DNA of 64,000 bases from Cupriavidus gilardii (GCF_008801915.1 NZ_VZOV01000002.1:555390-619389), one strand, 5' to 3'. Counted from the stretch's first letter, positions 17,791-28,553 are shown. The notes: generated from the letters alone by a model not told the origin. Numbers and translations: made by a program.

Positions 17791-18519
17791 TTACTTGCTG
17801 CCGATGAAGCCCGGCACGCGCGTGCGCTTTTCCACCCAGCGCATTCCCAGCATGACGACGATATTGATCAGCGCGTACATCAGCGTGACCGCGATGAAGG
17901 ACTCGTACGGCCGCGCCGTGTAGTCGACCAGCTGGCGCCCTTGCGCGGCCAGTTCCAGCAGGCCGATCGTCGACGCCACCGCCGAGTTCTTGAAGATGTT
18001 CAGGAATTCGGAGGTCAGCGGCGGCACGATGACGCGGAACGACATCGGCAGCAGCACGTAGCGATAGGTCTGCGGCAGCGTGAAGCCCATCGCCAGGCCG
18101 GCGTTGCGCTGTCCCGGCGGCAGCGAGTTGATGCCCGAGCGCACCTGTTCGCAGATCCGCGCCGCGGTAAAGGTACCGAGGCAGAACATCGCGGCCAGGA
18201 ATTGCTGGGTGAACGGATTCATCTGCTTGATCGATTCGCCGAACGGCAGCAATTCGGGAATGACGAAATACCAGATGAACAGCTGCACCAGCAGCGGAAT
18301 ATTGCGGAAGATTTCGACGTAGGTGGCCGCGATACCCGACAGGAATTTATTCGGAACCGTGCGCAATACGCCGAGAATCGAGCCGATGATCAGGGCGATC
18401 ACCCACGAAGTCAGGCCGAGCGCGATGGTGACCTTCAGACCGGAAATCATCCAGTCGAGATAGGTCTCGTTCATCGCGGCTTCTTCGAGGAATACACCCC
18501 AATGCCAGTTGTAATTCAT
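17791..18519 (-). CDS. gltJ: Glutamate/aspartate ABC transporter permease
   Basis: A 242-residue permease. It opens [14 protein letters not shown], characteristic of GltJ, and contains [20 protein letters not shown] (about residues 70-89) and the EAA-type loop [23 protein letters not shown] (about 120-142). It forms a heterodimeric channel with GltK. A strong hairpin (18536-18574) separates it from the binding-protein gene gltI, which would lower expression of the membrane components relative to gltI. Confidence 0.92.
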   Translation of the reverse strand: MNYNWHWGVFLEEAAMNETYLDWMISGLKVTIALGLTSWVIALIIGSILGVLRTVPNKFLSGIAATYVEIFRNIPLLVQLFIWYFVIPELLPFGESIKQMNPFTQQFLAAMFCLGTFTAARICEQVRSGINSLPPGQRNAGLAMGFTLPQTYRYVLLPMSFRVIVPPLTSEFLNIFKNSAVASTIGLLELAAQGRQLVDYTARPYESFIAVTLMYALINIVVMLGMRWVEKRTRVPGFIGSK

Positions 18520-18530
18520 GATGCGTCCTC

Positions 18531-18574
18531 AAAAAGAAACGGAAGGACATGCCTTCGCGCACGCCTTCCGTTTC
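18531..18574 (-). terminator. Intercistronic hairpin/attenuator between gltI and gltJ
   Basis: A perfect 11-bp stem GAAACGGAAGG/CCTTCCGTTTC (18536-18546 with 18564-18574, 17-base loop) is followed in the minus direction by five T. Such structures after a binding-protein gene usually cause partial termination and stabilise the upstream mRNA, giving more binding protein than permease. Confidence 0.7.
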
Positions 18575-18595
18575 ACACGCGTGACTGAAGCCGAA

Positions 18596-19495
18596 TCAGT
18601 CGAGCGCCTTGTCGTTCGGGTTCTTGATCAGCGCCTTCATGTCGTCGGACATCGGGAAGTCCAGGTTCAGGCCCTTCGGCGGCACCGGCTGGGTGAACCA
18701 CTTGGCGTAGAGGTTGTTGATCTCGCCGGTCTTCATCAGGTTGGCGATCACGTTGTCGGCGACCTTCTTGAACGGCGCATCGTCCTTGCGCAGCATGCAG
18801 CCGTACGATTCGCGCGACTGCGGCTTGCCGGTGACGATCCAGTCGGCCGGGTTGCGCGCCTTGGCGCGCTCGCCGTACAGCAGCGCGTCGTCCATCATGA
18901 AGGCGGCGGCGCGGCCCGACTCCAGCGTCAGGAACGACTGGCCGTGGTCCTTGGTGCTGATGATGTTCATGCCCAGCTTCTGCTGGTCGTTCATCGTGCG
19001 CAGCAGGCGCTCGGACGTGGTGCCGGCGGTGGTGACGACGTTCTTGCCCTTCAGGTCGGCCCAGTCCTTGATCCCGCTGTCCTTCTTGGTCATGAAGCGG
19101 GTGCCGATGATGAAGATGGTGTTGCTGAAGGCGACCTGTTTCTGGCGGTCCAGATTATTGGTGGTCGAGCCGCATTCGATATCGATGGTGCCGTTCTGCA
19201 GCAGCGAAATGCGGTTCTGCGAGGTGATCGGAATTTCCTTGACCTGCAGATTCGGCAGTTTCAGCTGGTCCTTGATCGCCTCGACGATCTTGACGTTGAT
19301 GTCATAGGAATAGCCGACGGTGCGGACGCCGCCGAGGTTATAGCTGAAGGGAATCGACGATTCCCGCACGCCCAGCGTAATGACACCCGTGTCTTTGATC
19401 TTCTTCAGCGTGCCGGTCAATTGCTCGGCCGCTTGTGCGGTACCGCACAGCACGCCTGCCGCAATCATCAGCGCAGCCAGTTTGGCAACCTTCAT
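18596..19495 (-). CDS. gltI: Glutamate/aspartate ABC transporter periplasmic binding protein
   Basis: A 299-residue secreted binding protein. The signal peptide MKVAKLAALMIAAGVLCGTAQA is cleaved after AQA. The mature domain shows family-3 features: GVRESSIPFSY (about residues 42-52), VGYSYDINVKI (about 61), and IECGSTTNNLDRQKQVAFS (about 106-124). The ATG at 19495 follows AAGGAG, deciding the start; an overlapping ATG at 19500 leads at once to a stop. It is the first gene of gltIJKL. The mature protein matches DEBP-type glutamate/aspartate binders. Confidence 0.94.
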   Translation of the reverse strand: MKVAKLAALMIAAGVLCGTAQAAEQLTGTLKKIKDTGVITLGVRESSIPFSYNLGGVRTVGYSYDINVKIVEAIKDQLKLPNLQVKEIPITSQNRISLLQNGTIDIECGSTTNNLDRQKQVAFSNTIFIIGTRFMTKKDSGIKDWADLKGKNVVTTAGTTSERLLRTMNDQQKLGMNIISTKDHGQSFLTLESGRAAAFMMDDALLYGERAKARNPADWIVTGKPQSRESYGCMLRKDDAPFKKVADNVIANLMKTGEINNLYAKWFTQPVPPKGLNLDFPMSDDMKALIKNPNDKALD

Positions 19496-19643
19496 AACAT
19501 CTCCTTGACCATGAGAGAAAGGCGGGACTCTAACAAGAAACGTGCCGCCGACGAAATAGTATTGCGCAAGCCGACGCTCGGATACAACGGGTATTTCCCT
19601 AGCCGCCGCTGTCCGGCAATCGGCTGCGCCACGCGGCTGTAAT

Positions 19644-19678
19644 AAAAAAAGCGGCAGCCGGAATTTTCCGGCTGCCGC
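19644..19678 (-). terminator. Terminator of gdhA
   Basis: A perfect 11-bp stem GCGGCAGCCGG/CCGGCTGCCGC (19651-19661 with 19668-19678) with loop AATTTT is followed in the minus direction by seven T. It lies 89 bp after the gdhA stop and isolates gdhA from gltI. Confidence 0.9.
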
Positions 19679-19767
19679 CTCGCTGTTGTCCGGACCCTGT
19701 CTTGGTGCATCGCAACATCCTGCTTGCCCCGACGCGGGTCCGATCGCCCCGATATCGCGCGTGGCGA

Positions 19768-21072
<1,305 letters not shown>

Positions 21073-21237
21073 CGTGGAAATCCGGAAATGGAATGGCGAC
21101 AAGCTTAGGGGCGCCGCCCCGCGGAAATCCAATGCCGTTTGTTCATTCGGTCATGCAGGAAATGCATAACCTTCGAGCGGGCAACGCACCCTTCCAAGGT
21201 GGGGTGCGGGCGGGTCTTCCCGGCGGTCCCGGCCGAC

Positions 21238-22212
21238 TCAGGCCGCCCCGCCCTCGATCGGCGCGGCGCCGGACGACAGGCTGGCCCAGATGCGGTCGAC
21301 CAGTTCGCGCTTGCGGCGCAGCTGGCTGCCGCGCCGGTCGTTGCCATGCTCGCCGGGGCGCGCACGGTACAGCCGGATCTCCATCTCGATCGACAGCGGC
21401 GCCGCGCGCGGCCCCTCGGCCCGCACCAGCCGGCCCTGCGCGACCTCCTCGCGCACTGCGCTCTCGGGCAGGAAGGCCAGCCCGTGTCCGGCCAGCGCCA
21501 TCACCTTGAGCGCCTCGGCCATATCGGTCTCGTAGCATTTGTCCAGCTTGAACGACTCGCTGGTGTCCGACAGCAGCATCTCCACCATGCGGCCGAGGAA
21601 GGCATTCGGCGTATAGCTGAGGAAGGACACCGGCTTGCGGTCGGTGCCCGGCAGCCGGTACAGCGGCTTGCCGCTGGCGTCCGGCACGCTGAACGGCGAC
21701 ATCCGCTCGACGCCGAGCACGAGCATGTCGTAGTGCGAGGGATCGAGCTGGATCGCCTGGCGCGGATGGTGGTAGACCATCACCAGGTCGCAGCCGCCCT
21801 CGACCAGCATCAGCACCGCGTCGTGCACGTTCAGCGCGCGCAGCCGGCAGGCCAGCGTGCCGACCTGCCGCTCCAGCGCCTTCAGCCATTCGGGGAAGAA
21901 GGTCAGCGACAGCGTGTGGGGCACCGCGAATTCCAGCATCTGCGCGTTGGCCGAGCGCTGGCCGCGCATCAGCGCGCGCGTCTCGCTGACCTGGGCGAGC
22001 ATCGCCAGCGCCTGCTCGTAGAACACCTTGCCGGCCGGCGTCAGGCTGGTCGGATAGCTGGAGCGGTCGATCAGCTCGGTACCGAGCCAGGCCTCGAGCG
22101 ACTGGATGCGGCGCGAGAAGGCGGGCTGGGTCACGTGCCGCAGCTCGGCCGAGCGCGAGAAGCTGTGCGTCTCGGCCAGGCTGACGAAGTCTTCAAGCCA
22201 TTTGATTTCCAT
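21238..22212 (-). CDS. LysR-family regulator resembling HypT/YjiE
   Basis: A 324-residue regulator. The N-terminus MEIKWLEDFVSLAETHSFSR and the recognition helix VTQPAFSRRIQSLEAWLG form a LysR helix-turn-helix. In the effector domain, FLSYTPNAFLGRMVEMLLSD and GHGLAFLPESAV echo the corresponding segments of E. coli HypT (YjiE), a methionine-oxidation sensor for hypochlorite. That similarity is my recollection of the family, not a search result. It lies upstream of gdhA on the same strand and divergent from the thiol dioxygenase gene, so either could be its target. The C-terminal 15 residues are a low-complexity tail. Confidence 0.85.
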   Translation of the reverse strand: MEIKWLEDFVSLAETHSFSRSAELRHVTQPAFSRRIQSLEAWLGTELIDRSSYPTSLTPAGKVFYEQALAMLAQVSETRALMRGQRSANAQMLEFAVPHTLSLTFFPEWLKALERQVGTLACRLRALNVHDAVLMLVEGGCDLVMVYHHPRQAIQLDPSHYDMLVLGVERMSPFSVPDASGKPLYRLPGTDRKPVSFLSYTPNAFLGRMVEMLLSDTSESFKLDKCYETDMAEALKVMALAGHGLAFLPESAVREEVAQGRLVRAEGPRAAPLSIEMEIRLYRARPGEHGNDRRGSQLRRKRELVDRIWASLSSGAAPIEGGAA

Positions 22213-22390
22213 GGCGCATTATCCCCCGGCGGTCACCGGCGCAAAAATATTCCAGAACGACCTGATAAATCGGAATATCATCCTCCAATGGATCGCTTCG
22301 GCACCACATTTTAGATCGGCTTGCTCGGCCCCGCTGGCTATGATCGGACCCATCCGGTCCCATGTCACCGTTCTCTCCTGCGGAGTCCCC

Positions 22391-22987
22391 ATGCCAAGCC
22401 TGCACGCCGAACCGAAGCCGCGCCCGTCCTCGTCCCTGCCCACCGGCCCGCAGGCCGCGCTGTCCGCGCTGTCGCCGGCGCTGGCCCGGGTGTTCGACGA
22501 CAGCGCGCGGACCGTGGCGGCGCAGGTCCAGGCCTGCCTCGGCGACGACGCCGACGCGCTGCTGGCGCTGCTGCCCGCGGCCGCGCGTGCCGGCAGTCCG
22601 GAAGGCTATACGCGCCATCTGGTCTATGCCGACCCGATGGCGCGCTTCTCGGCGATGCTGCTGGTCTGGCGCCCGGGGCAGGCGAGCCCCGTGCATGGGC
22701 ACCGGACCTGGTGCGCCTACCGCGTGCTGCAAGGCACGCTGTATGAGCAGCACTACCGCTGGGACGAGGCGGCGCAGCTGGCGCGGCCGAGCGGCGGCGC
22801 GATGCGCGAGACCGGCGCGGTGTTCAGCGTGCCGGCCGGGCTCGAGCATATCCATTCGCTCGGCCATCCCGGCCGTGCGGATCGGGGAGACGGTGCGGCC
22901 GCCGACGTCGCCATCTCGCTGCATCTGTACGGCGTCGAGGCCGCGCAGATCGGCACCGGCGTCAACCTGCTGGTGGCGGCCGGCTAG
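22391..22987 (+). CDS. Cysteine dioxygenase-type cupin (thiol dioxygenase)
   Basis: A 198-residue iron cupin that adds two oxygens to a small thiol: cysteine to cysteine sulfinate, or 3-mercaptopropionate in relatives. The iron-binding histidines appear in SPVHGHRTWCAYRVLQG (about residues 100-116) and EHIHSLGHP (about 155). I chose ATG 22391 because CGGAG lies just ahead and the sequence upstream does not look coding. It is divergent from a HypT-like LysR gene and is followed 90 bp later by an Lrp-family gene on the same strand. Bacterial members of this cupin subset often prefer 3-mercaptopropionate, so the substrate is uncertain. Confidence 0.85.
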   Translation: MPSLHAEPKPRPSSSLPTGPQAALSALSPALARVFDDSARTVAAQVQACLGDDADALLALLPAAARAGSPEGYTRHLVYADPMARFSAMLLVWRPGQASPVHGHRTWCAYRVLQGTLYEQHYRWDEAAQLARPSGGAMRETGAVFSVPAGLEHIHSLGHPGRADRGDGAAADVAISLHLYGVEAAQIGTGVNLLVAAG

Positions 22988-23077
22988 CGCGTCGCGATGC
23001 GGTGGCGCGCTCAGGTGCGCCGAGGCCCGCCGGTTCGCGATCCACCGAACCCTGGCAACACCGACGGAGCAAGCGCA

Positions 23078-23545
23078 ATGGATCGATTCGACCGATATGA
23101 CCGCCAGATCCTGGCCGAGCTGCAACAGAACGCCGACCTGCCGGTGGCCGAACTGGCCGAACGGGTCGGCCTGACCTCGACGCCATGCTGGCGCCGTGTG
23201 CAGAAGCTGCAGGAAGCCGGCGTGATCCGCAAGCGCGTGGCGCTGCTCGATCCCGCCAAGCTGAACGTCGGCGTCACCGTCTTCGTGTCGGTCCGCACCA
23301 ACCAGCACAGCGCGAAGTGGCTCAAGACCTTTCACGGGCTGGTCGCGTCGATCCCGGAGGTCACCGAGTTCTACCGGATGGCGGGCGACACCGACTACCT
23401 GCTGCGCGTCGTGGTGCCGGACATCGCCGCCTACGATCGCGTCTACAAGCGGCTGATCCAGGGTGCCGAGCTGGCCGACGTCAGCTCGAGCTTCGCGATG
23501 GAGCAGATCAAGTACACGACGGCGCTGCCGCTGGAGTACGTCTGA
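23078..23545 (+). CDS. Lrp/AsnC family transcriptional regulator
   Basis: A 155-residue feast/famine regulator. An N-terminal helix-turn-helix (DRQILAELQQNADLPVAELAERVGLTSTPCWRRVQKLQ, about residues 8-45) precedes a RAM ligand domain (about 70-150, with VTEFYRMAGDTDYLLRVVV). From ATG 23078 it has the standard family length. It follows the thiol dioxygenase gene on the same strand, and BkdR- or CysR-like control of amino-acid breakdown is plausible. It converges with the ABC permease gene across a palindromic repeat. Confidence 0.93.
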   Translation: MDRFDRYDRQILAELQQNADLPVAELAERVGLTSTPCWRRVQKLQEAGVIRKRVALLDPAKLNVGVTVFVSVRTNQHSAKWLKTFHGLVASIPEVTEFYRMAGDTDYLLRVVVPDIAAYDRVYKRLIQGAELADVSSSFAMEQIKYTTALPLEYV

Positions 23546-23565
23546 CCTGGCGGGCCATGTTTCTG

Positions 23566-23621
23566 CTCCCCTCTCCCGCCCTCTCCCGCCCGCTGCGGGA
23601 GCGGGGATGGGGAGAGGAGAG
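23566..23621. repeat. REP-like palindrome (copy B)
   Basis: A single GC-rich element reading CTCCCCTCTCCCGC at one end and GGGGATGGGGAGAGG at the other, with an inner stem CTCCCGC/GCGGGAG. It fills the gap between the convergent Lrp and ABC permease genes. It resembles the first element of copies A and C. Confidence 0.7.
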
Positions 23622-23645
23622 ACAACCGGGCTGTATCCCGGCCCT

Positions 23646-24437
23646 TCACCCGCGATGCGCCCAGCCGGTCATCCGCTTCTCCAGCACGGCGAACAGCTCG
23701 TACATCGCCATCGCCATCACCGCGATCACCACCAGGCCGGCGAAGGCCAAGGGCATCTTCATCGCCGAGCCGGCCGATACCAGCAGATAGCCGATGCCCT
23801 CGTTGGCCGCGTTCATCTCCGACACCGTGGTGCCGACGAAGGCCAGCGTGATCGCGACCTTCAGCGACGCGAAGAAATACGGCATCGCGCGCGGCAGTCC
23901 GACCTTGAACAGCACGTCGGTGCGCCGGGCGCCGAGCACGCGCAGCACGTCCTCCAGTTCGGGCTCGAGCGTCGCCAGCCCGGTGGCGATATTGACCATC
24001 ACCGGAAAGAACGAGATCAGGAACGCCGTCAGGATCGCCGGCCCGGCGCCGAGGCCGAACCACACCACCAGGATCGGCACGAAGGCGGCCTTGGGCAGCG
24101 CGTTGAACGCCGTCATCAGCGGATAGCCGGCCGCATACGCGAGCCGCGACGACCCCATCAGCAGGCCCAGCACCACGCCGACTGCGATCGCGATGCCGAA
24201 GCCCACCATCGTGGTCCAGAAGGTGCGCCACGCATGGGCCGCGATCACGTCCCAATAGTCGACCAGCGATACCACGATGGCCGCCGGGCTCGGCAGGATG
24301 AAGTCGGACACCTCGAAGATCATGCAGGCGCCCTGCCACAGCAGCAGGCAGGCAGCCAGCAGCAGCCAGGGCGCGACGCGCTCCACGCGCCGCTGCGTCG
24401 AATCGGTCAACGTGGTCATCTCAGTGCTGGCGGACAT
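23646..24437 (-). CDS. NitT/TauT-type ABC transporter permease
   Basis: A 263-residue inner-membrane permease of the SsuC/TauC/ThiX group with about six helices. The ATPase-docking loop is visible near residue 175 (LEPELEDVLRVLGARRTDVLFKVGLPRAMPYFFASLK spans it). The start is uncertain: 24437 overlaps the upstream ATPase gene by 17 bp, and Met7 at 24419 would start 2 bp after that stop. It is the last gene of a binding protein-ATPase-permease operon. The substrate cannot be told; such systems carry sulfonates, nitrate, pyrimidine precursors or similar. Confidence 0.9.
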   Translation of the reverse strand: MSASTEMTTLTDSTQRRVERVAPWLLLAACLLLWQGACMIFEVSDFILPSPAAIVVSLVDYWDVIAAHAWRTFWTTMVGFGIAIAVGVVLGLLMGSSRLAYAAGYPLMTAFNALPKAAFVPILVVWFGLGAGPAILTAFLISFFPVMVNIATGLATLEPELEDVLRVLGARRTDVLFKVGLPRAMPYFFASLKVAITLAFVGTTVSEMNAANEGIGYLLVSAGSAMKMPLAFAGLVVIAVMAMAMYELFAVLEKRMTGWAHRG

Positions 24438-25275
24438 GGCCGATCTTCTCGCGCAGCGTGTGCACCAGATCGGCGAAGGGTTCGGTATAGGTCAGTTCCA
24501 GATCGCGCGGACGCGGCAGCTCGATCGGCTTGCGCATCAGGATGCGGCCCGGCCGCTGGCTCATCACGTAGACCGTATCGGCCAGGAACACCGCCTCGCG
24601 CAGATCGTGGGTGACCAGGATCACGTTGAAGCGTTGGGCCTGCCACAGGTCGCGCAGCACGCACCACAGTTCTTCCCGCGTGAAGGCGTCGAGCGCGCCG
24701 AACGGTTCGTCCAGCAGCAGCATGCGCGGCTCGTGGATCAGCGCGCGGCAGATCGACGCGCGCTGCTGCATGCCGCCGGACAGCTGCCACGGGTACTTGT
24801 CCTCGTAGCCGGCCAGGCCCACGGTGCGCAGCAGCGTGCGGGCGCGCTCGACGTATTCGTCGCGGCGGGCGCGCAGCGTCGAGCGGTAAGGCTCGACGAT
24901 CTCGAGCGGCAGCATCACGTTCTGCAGCGTGGTGCGCCACGGCAGCAGCGTCGGCGCCTGGAAGGCCATGCCGACCATCTTCAGCGGCCCGGTCACCCTC
25001 TCGCCGGCGATCCTGACCACGCCGCGCGTGGCCGGCTTCAAGCCGGTGGCCAGCTTCATGAAAGTCGACTTGCCGCAGCCCGACGGCCCGACGATCGCGA
25101 TGAACTCGCCCGGCTGGACCTGCAGCGAGATGTCCTCGACCGCGAACTCGCCCTTGCGGGCGAGCTCGTCGTTGTAGGCCAGCCAGACGCGATTGAAGTC
25201 GACGAACGGGGCTTCGGCGTCCGCGCCGGGCGGCGCGGACGGTGCGGCAGCGAACGCAGCGGTTTCCACCGTCAT
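24421..25275 (-). CDS. NitT/TauT-type ABC transporter ATP-binding protein
   Basis: A 284-residue ATPase. Walker A is GPSGCGKST (about residue 63), the signature is LSGGMQQR (about 167), Walker B is LLLDEPFGALDA (about 187), and the switch His is in LVTHDLREAV. The ATG at 25275 overlaps the binding-protein stop by four bases (ATGA), so translation is coupled. A 25-residue Ala/Pro-rich stretch precedes the domain. It belongs to the SsuB/TauB/ThiZ subfamily by sequence style and operon partner. Confidence 0.92.
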   Translation of the reverse strand: MTVETAAFAAAPSAPPGADAEAPFVDFNRVWLAYNDELARKGEFAVEDISLQVQPGEFIAIVGPSGCGKSTFMKLATGLKPATRGVVRIAGERVTGPLKMVGMAFQAPTLLPWRTTLQNVMLPLEIVEPYRSTLRARRDEYVERARTLLRTVGLAGYEDKYPWQLSGGMQQRASICRALIHEPRMLLLDEPFGALDAFTREELWCVLRDLWQAQRFNVILVTHDLREAVFLADTVYVMSQRPGRILMRKPIELPRPRDLELTYTEPFADLVHTLREKIGHVRQH

Positions 25276-26435
25276 CGCAGCACGTCCAGTTCCGCCGCCG
25301 ACGGCAGATAGGCGTCGGTCCACAGCGCATCCGGGTTGATCCGGCCCTTGGTGCCGAACGCATCGGCGACCTGCGACGCCATCAGCGACAGCCGCGGCTT
25401 GTTGACGCGGCCGAAGCCCTCGGCCTTCGCGTCGGGCGACCTGACTACGCTGTCGAGCGCCAGCTTCAGGCGCCGGACCTCGAGCTTCTCGTCGATGATG
25501 CCGTCGCGCGCCTTGACAGCCTTGATGCCCTCTTCGGGCCTGGCGATCACGTCGCGCGCGGACTTGGCGAAGGCGCGCAGGAAGGCCTTGACCGCCTCGG
25601 GGTTCTTCTTCAGGAAGTCCTCCGACGCGATCACCGCATTGCCGTACAGCTTGACGCCGTATTGCGGGTACGGCAGCACCACGATGTCCTCGTCCTTCAC
25701 GCCGCGCGCATTCAGGTTCAGGATCGAGGTGAACGAGAACCCGGTGATCGCATCGAGATCGCCGCGCGTCAGCATGGTCTCGCGCAGCGTCGGGTCCATC
25801 GCCTGCCAGTTGAAGCTCGATGCCTGCAGGCCGTTGGCCCTGGCGAAGATCGGGAAGGCGCGGCGGCCGGCATCGAACACCGGCGCGCCCAGCTTCTTGC
25901 CGGCCAGGTCCTTCGGCGCCTTGATGCCCGACTTCTTCAGCGCCAGCACGGCGGCCGGCGTGTTGTTGTAGACCATCATCACGGCCACCGGCTTGTTCTT
26001 CGCGTCCGGGTTGTTGCCGTAGAACTCCATCACCGAGGCCAGGTCGGCGAAGCCCATGTCATAGGTGCCGGAGGCCACGCGGTTGACCACGTTGCCCGAG
26101 CCGTTGCCGGCGTCGATCGACACATCGAGCTTCTCGGCCTTGTAGTAGCCCTTCTGCTCGCCGAGCAGGAACAGCGCCGACGGCCCCTCGAAGCGCCAGT
26201 CGAGCTGGAAGCGGACCTTGGTCGCGGCCTGTGCATGGGCCGGCGCGGCCCATTGTGTCGACAGCACCATTGCGGTGCCAAGCATCGTGCCGAGCCGCAG
26301 CATCCGGCGGCGCAGCGTCGATGGCGCCGTGCCGGCGCAGCTCTGTCGTGCCTGCTCGTGGCGATGCGTGTCCTGCTGCGTATGCTGGTGATGCGACCCG
26401 TGTTGCGACCCGTGATGCGGCGTGTCCTGCGGCAT
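25272..26435 (-). CDS. NMT1/THI5-like ABC substrate-binding protein with a His-rich N-terminus
   Basis: A 387-residue periplasmic binding protein of the NitT/TauT or NMT1/THI5-like class. The core begins TKVRFQLDWRFEGPSALFLLGEQKGYYK and has DAGNGSGNVVNRVASGTYDMGFAD, a ligand-site pattern of this class. From ATG 26435 (good site AGGAGAGCAAAC) the first 27 residues are strikingly His/Gln-rich (HHGSQHGSHHQH and more), followed by a conventional signal peptide region RRRMLRLGTMLGTAMVLSTQWAAPAHA. If the signal peptide is cleaved, the His tract is lost. An internal Met after the tract (MLRLG) is the alternative start. Its ligand is unknown. Confidence 0.86.
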   Translation of the reverse strand: MPQDTPHHGSQHGSHHQHTQQDTHRHEQARQSCAGTAPSTLRRRMLRLGTMLGTAMVLSTQWAAPAHAQAATKVRFQLDWRFEGPSALFLLGEQKGYYKAEKLDVSIDAGNGSGNVVNRVASGTYDMGFADLASVMEFYGNNPDAKNKPVAVMMVYNNTPAAVLALKKSGIKAPKDLAGKKLGAPVFDAGRRAFPIFARANGLQASSFNWQAMDPTLRETMLTRGDLDAITGFSFTSILNLNARGVKDEDIVVLPYPQYGVKLYGNAVIASEDFLKKNPEAVKAFLRAFAKSARDVIARPEEGIKAVKARDGIIDEKLEVRRLKLALDSVVRSPDAKAEGFGRVNKPRLSLMASQVADAFGTKGRINPDALWTDAYLPSAAELDVLR

Positions 26436-26627
26436 GTTTGCTCTCCTGTTCGTGCCTGTCTTGCGCGAACAGTGTCTGCAAGCGATATGCCAGCCAAAAC
26501 CGCATCGAAACCGCCCCAAAGCGGGGCATGACCGCGGCGTCTTGTCCAACCAAACTTGTGCATCGGACATGGCCGCGCGCGATTGCGCGCCGCCATTGTC
26601 GACAATACGAAGGCGACCTCGGTGGTC

Positions 26628-28553
26628 TCAGGCGTCCTGCGTCGCGTCGCCGAGATCGGCCGCCACCGCCGCGGCGCCTTCGATGCGGGCCAGCTCGCCG
26701 CCGTCCGCGGCGGCGGCGCCCTGCGCCGCGCTGCGCGCCTGGATGCGCCACATCTCGGCATAGCGGCCGTCGGCGCGCATCAGTTCCGCATGCGTGCCGC
26801 GCTCGACGATGCGGCCGCGGTCCATCACCAGGATCTGGTCGGCATGCACCACGGTGGACAGCCGGTGCGCGATCAGCAGCGTGGTGCGGTTCTGCGCCAG
26901 CCGCATCAGCTCGGCCTGGATCGCCTGCTCGGTGCGCGAGTCCAGCGCCGAGGTCGCTTCGTCGAAGATCAGGATCGGCGGGTTCTTCAGCAGCGTGCGC
27001 GCGATCGCCACGCGCTGCTTCTCGCCGCCCGACAGCTTGAGCCCGCGCTCGCCGACCGGCGTGTCGTAGCCCTGCGGCAGTTCGCGGATGAAGGCGTCGA
27101 TCTGCGCGGCGCGCGCGGCCTCGATGACCTCGTCGCGGCTCGCGCCCGGGCGGCCATAGGCGATGTTGTAGTAGATGCTGTCGTTGAACAGCACCGTGTC
27201 CTGCGGCACGATGCCGATCGCGCGCCGCAGGCTGTCTTGCGTCACGGTGCGGATGTCCTGGCCGTCGACCAGCACCGCGCCGCTGCCGACGTCGTAGAAG
27301 CGGAACAGCAGCCGCGCCAGCGTCGATTTGCCCGAGCCGCTATGGCCGACCACGGCGGTGGTGGTGCCGGCCGCGATCGTGAAATCGACGTCGTCGAGGA
27401 TGCGGCGGTTGCTGTCGTAGCCAAAGCCGACATGGCTGAAACGCACTTCGGCGCCGCGCACGGCCAGCGGCCGCGCATCGGGCGCGTCGGCGACTTCGCG
27501 GTTGGTGCCGAGCAGCACGAACATCCGGTCCATGTCGGTGGTGGCCTGCTTGATCTCGCGATAGATCACGCCGAGGAAATTGAGCGGGATATACAGCTGG
27601 ATCATCAGCGTATTGACCAGCACCAGGTCGCCCAGCGTCAGCACGCCCTGCGCCACGCCGACGGTGGCGCGCCACAGGATCAGGATCAGGCCGATCGCGA
27701 TGATCGCCTGCTGGCCGAAGTTCAGCAGCGACAGCGAATTCTGCGAGCGGATCGCGGCGGTCCGGTAGGTGCGCAGGTTCTCGTCGTAGCGCGCGGCCTC
27801 GTAGGCCTCGTTGCCGAAATACTTGACGGTCTCGAAGTTCAGCAGCGAGTCGATCGCCTTCTGGTTGGCGCGCGAATCGAGCTCGTTCATCTTGCGGCGG
27901 AAGTGCGTGCGCCATTCGGTCACCACCACCGTGAAGACGATATAGGCGAGCAGCGCGCCGCCGGTGATCGCGGCAAACCAGATGTCGTAGTGCAGCAGGA
28001 AGAAGCCCATCACCAGCGCCATCTCGACCAGCGTCGGCAGGATGCTGTACAGCGAATACGAGATCAGCGACTGGATGCCGCGCGTGCCGCGCTCGATGTC
28101 GCGGCTCATGCCGCCGGTCTGCCGGTCCAGATGGAAGCGCAGCGACAGGCTGTGCAGATGGCGGAATACCTGCAGCGCGATCTCGCGCACCGCGCTCTGC
28201 GTGACCTTGGAGAACAGGATCTCGCGCAGCTCGGTGAACAGCGTGGTCGACAGCCGCAGCAGGCCGTAGGCGACGATCAGCCCGGCCGGCACCGCCAGCA
28301 GCGCGCGCGGATCGCCCGGGGCGATGTTCATCGCGTCGATCAGTCGCTTCATCAGCACCGGCACGCCCAGATTGGCGGCCTTGGCCGCCACCAGGCAGGT
28401 GAGCGCCAGCATCACGCGCCACTTGTAATGCCACAGATAGGGAAGCAGATTGCGCACGGTCTGCCAGTCGCTGCGCTGGCCGCGCGCGCCGGAGAACAGC
28501 GGCGAGGACGGGGCCGTGGGAGCAGGCTCGTCCGTCGTGGAATAGCGTCGCAT
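26628..28553 (-). CDS. Atm1/HMT1-type ABC exporter (half transporter)
   Basis: A 641-residue inner-membrane exporter with a fused ATPase that works as a homodimer. Six helices lie in residues 35-335; the ATPase domain has Walker [10 protein letters not shown] (about 407), the signature KLSGGEKQR (about 508) and Walker [14 protein letters not shown] (about 530). The fingerprints LPYLW near residue 37, [20 protein letters not shown] around 141-160, and [11 protein letters not shown] around 240 mark the Atm1 subfamily, which exports glutathione-linked sulfur/iron or metal conjugates. The ~50-residue C-terminal tail is Ala-rich. It is divergent from the thioesterase gene with 93 bp between starts. 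Confidence 0.94.
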   Translation of the reverse strand: MRRYSTTDEPAPTAPSSPLFSGARGQRSDWQTVRNLLPYLWHYKWRVMLALTCLVAAKAANLGVPVLMKRLIDAMNIAPGDPRALLAVPAGLIVAYGLLRLSTTLFTELREILFSKVTQSAVREIALQVFRHLHSLSLRFHLDRQTGGMSRDIERGTRGIQSLISYSLYSILPTLVEMALVMGFFLLHYDIWFAAITGGALLAYIVFTVVVTEWRTHFRRKMNELDSRANQKAIDSLLNFETVKYFGNEAYEAARYDENLRTYRTAAIRSQNSLSLLNFGQQAIIAIGLILILWRATVGVAQGVLTLGDLVLVNTLMIQLYIPLNFLGVIYREIKQATTDMDRMFVLLGTNREVADAPDARPLAVRGAEVRFSHVGFGYDSNRRILDDVDFTIAAGTTTAVVGHSGSGKSTLARLLFRFYDVGSGAVLVDGQDIRTVTQDSLRRAIGIVPQDTVLFNDSIYYNIAYGRPGASRDEVIEAARAAQIDAFIRELPQGYDTPVGERGLKLSGGEKQRVAIARTLLKNPPILIFDEATSALDSRTEQAIQAELMRLAQNRTTLLIAHRLSTVVHADQILVMDRGRIVERGTHAELMRADGRYAEMWRIQARSAAQGAAAADGGELARIEGAAAVAADLGDATQDA

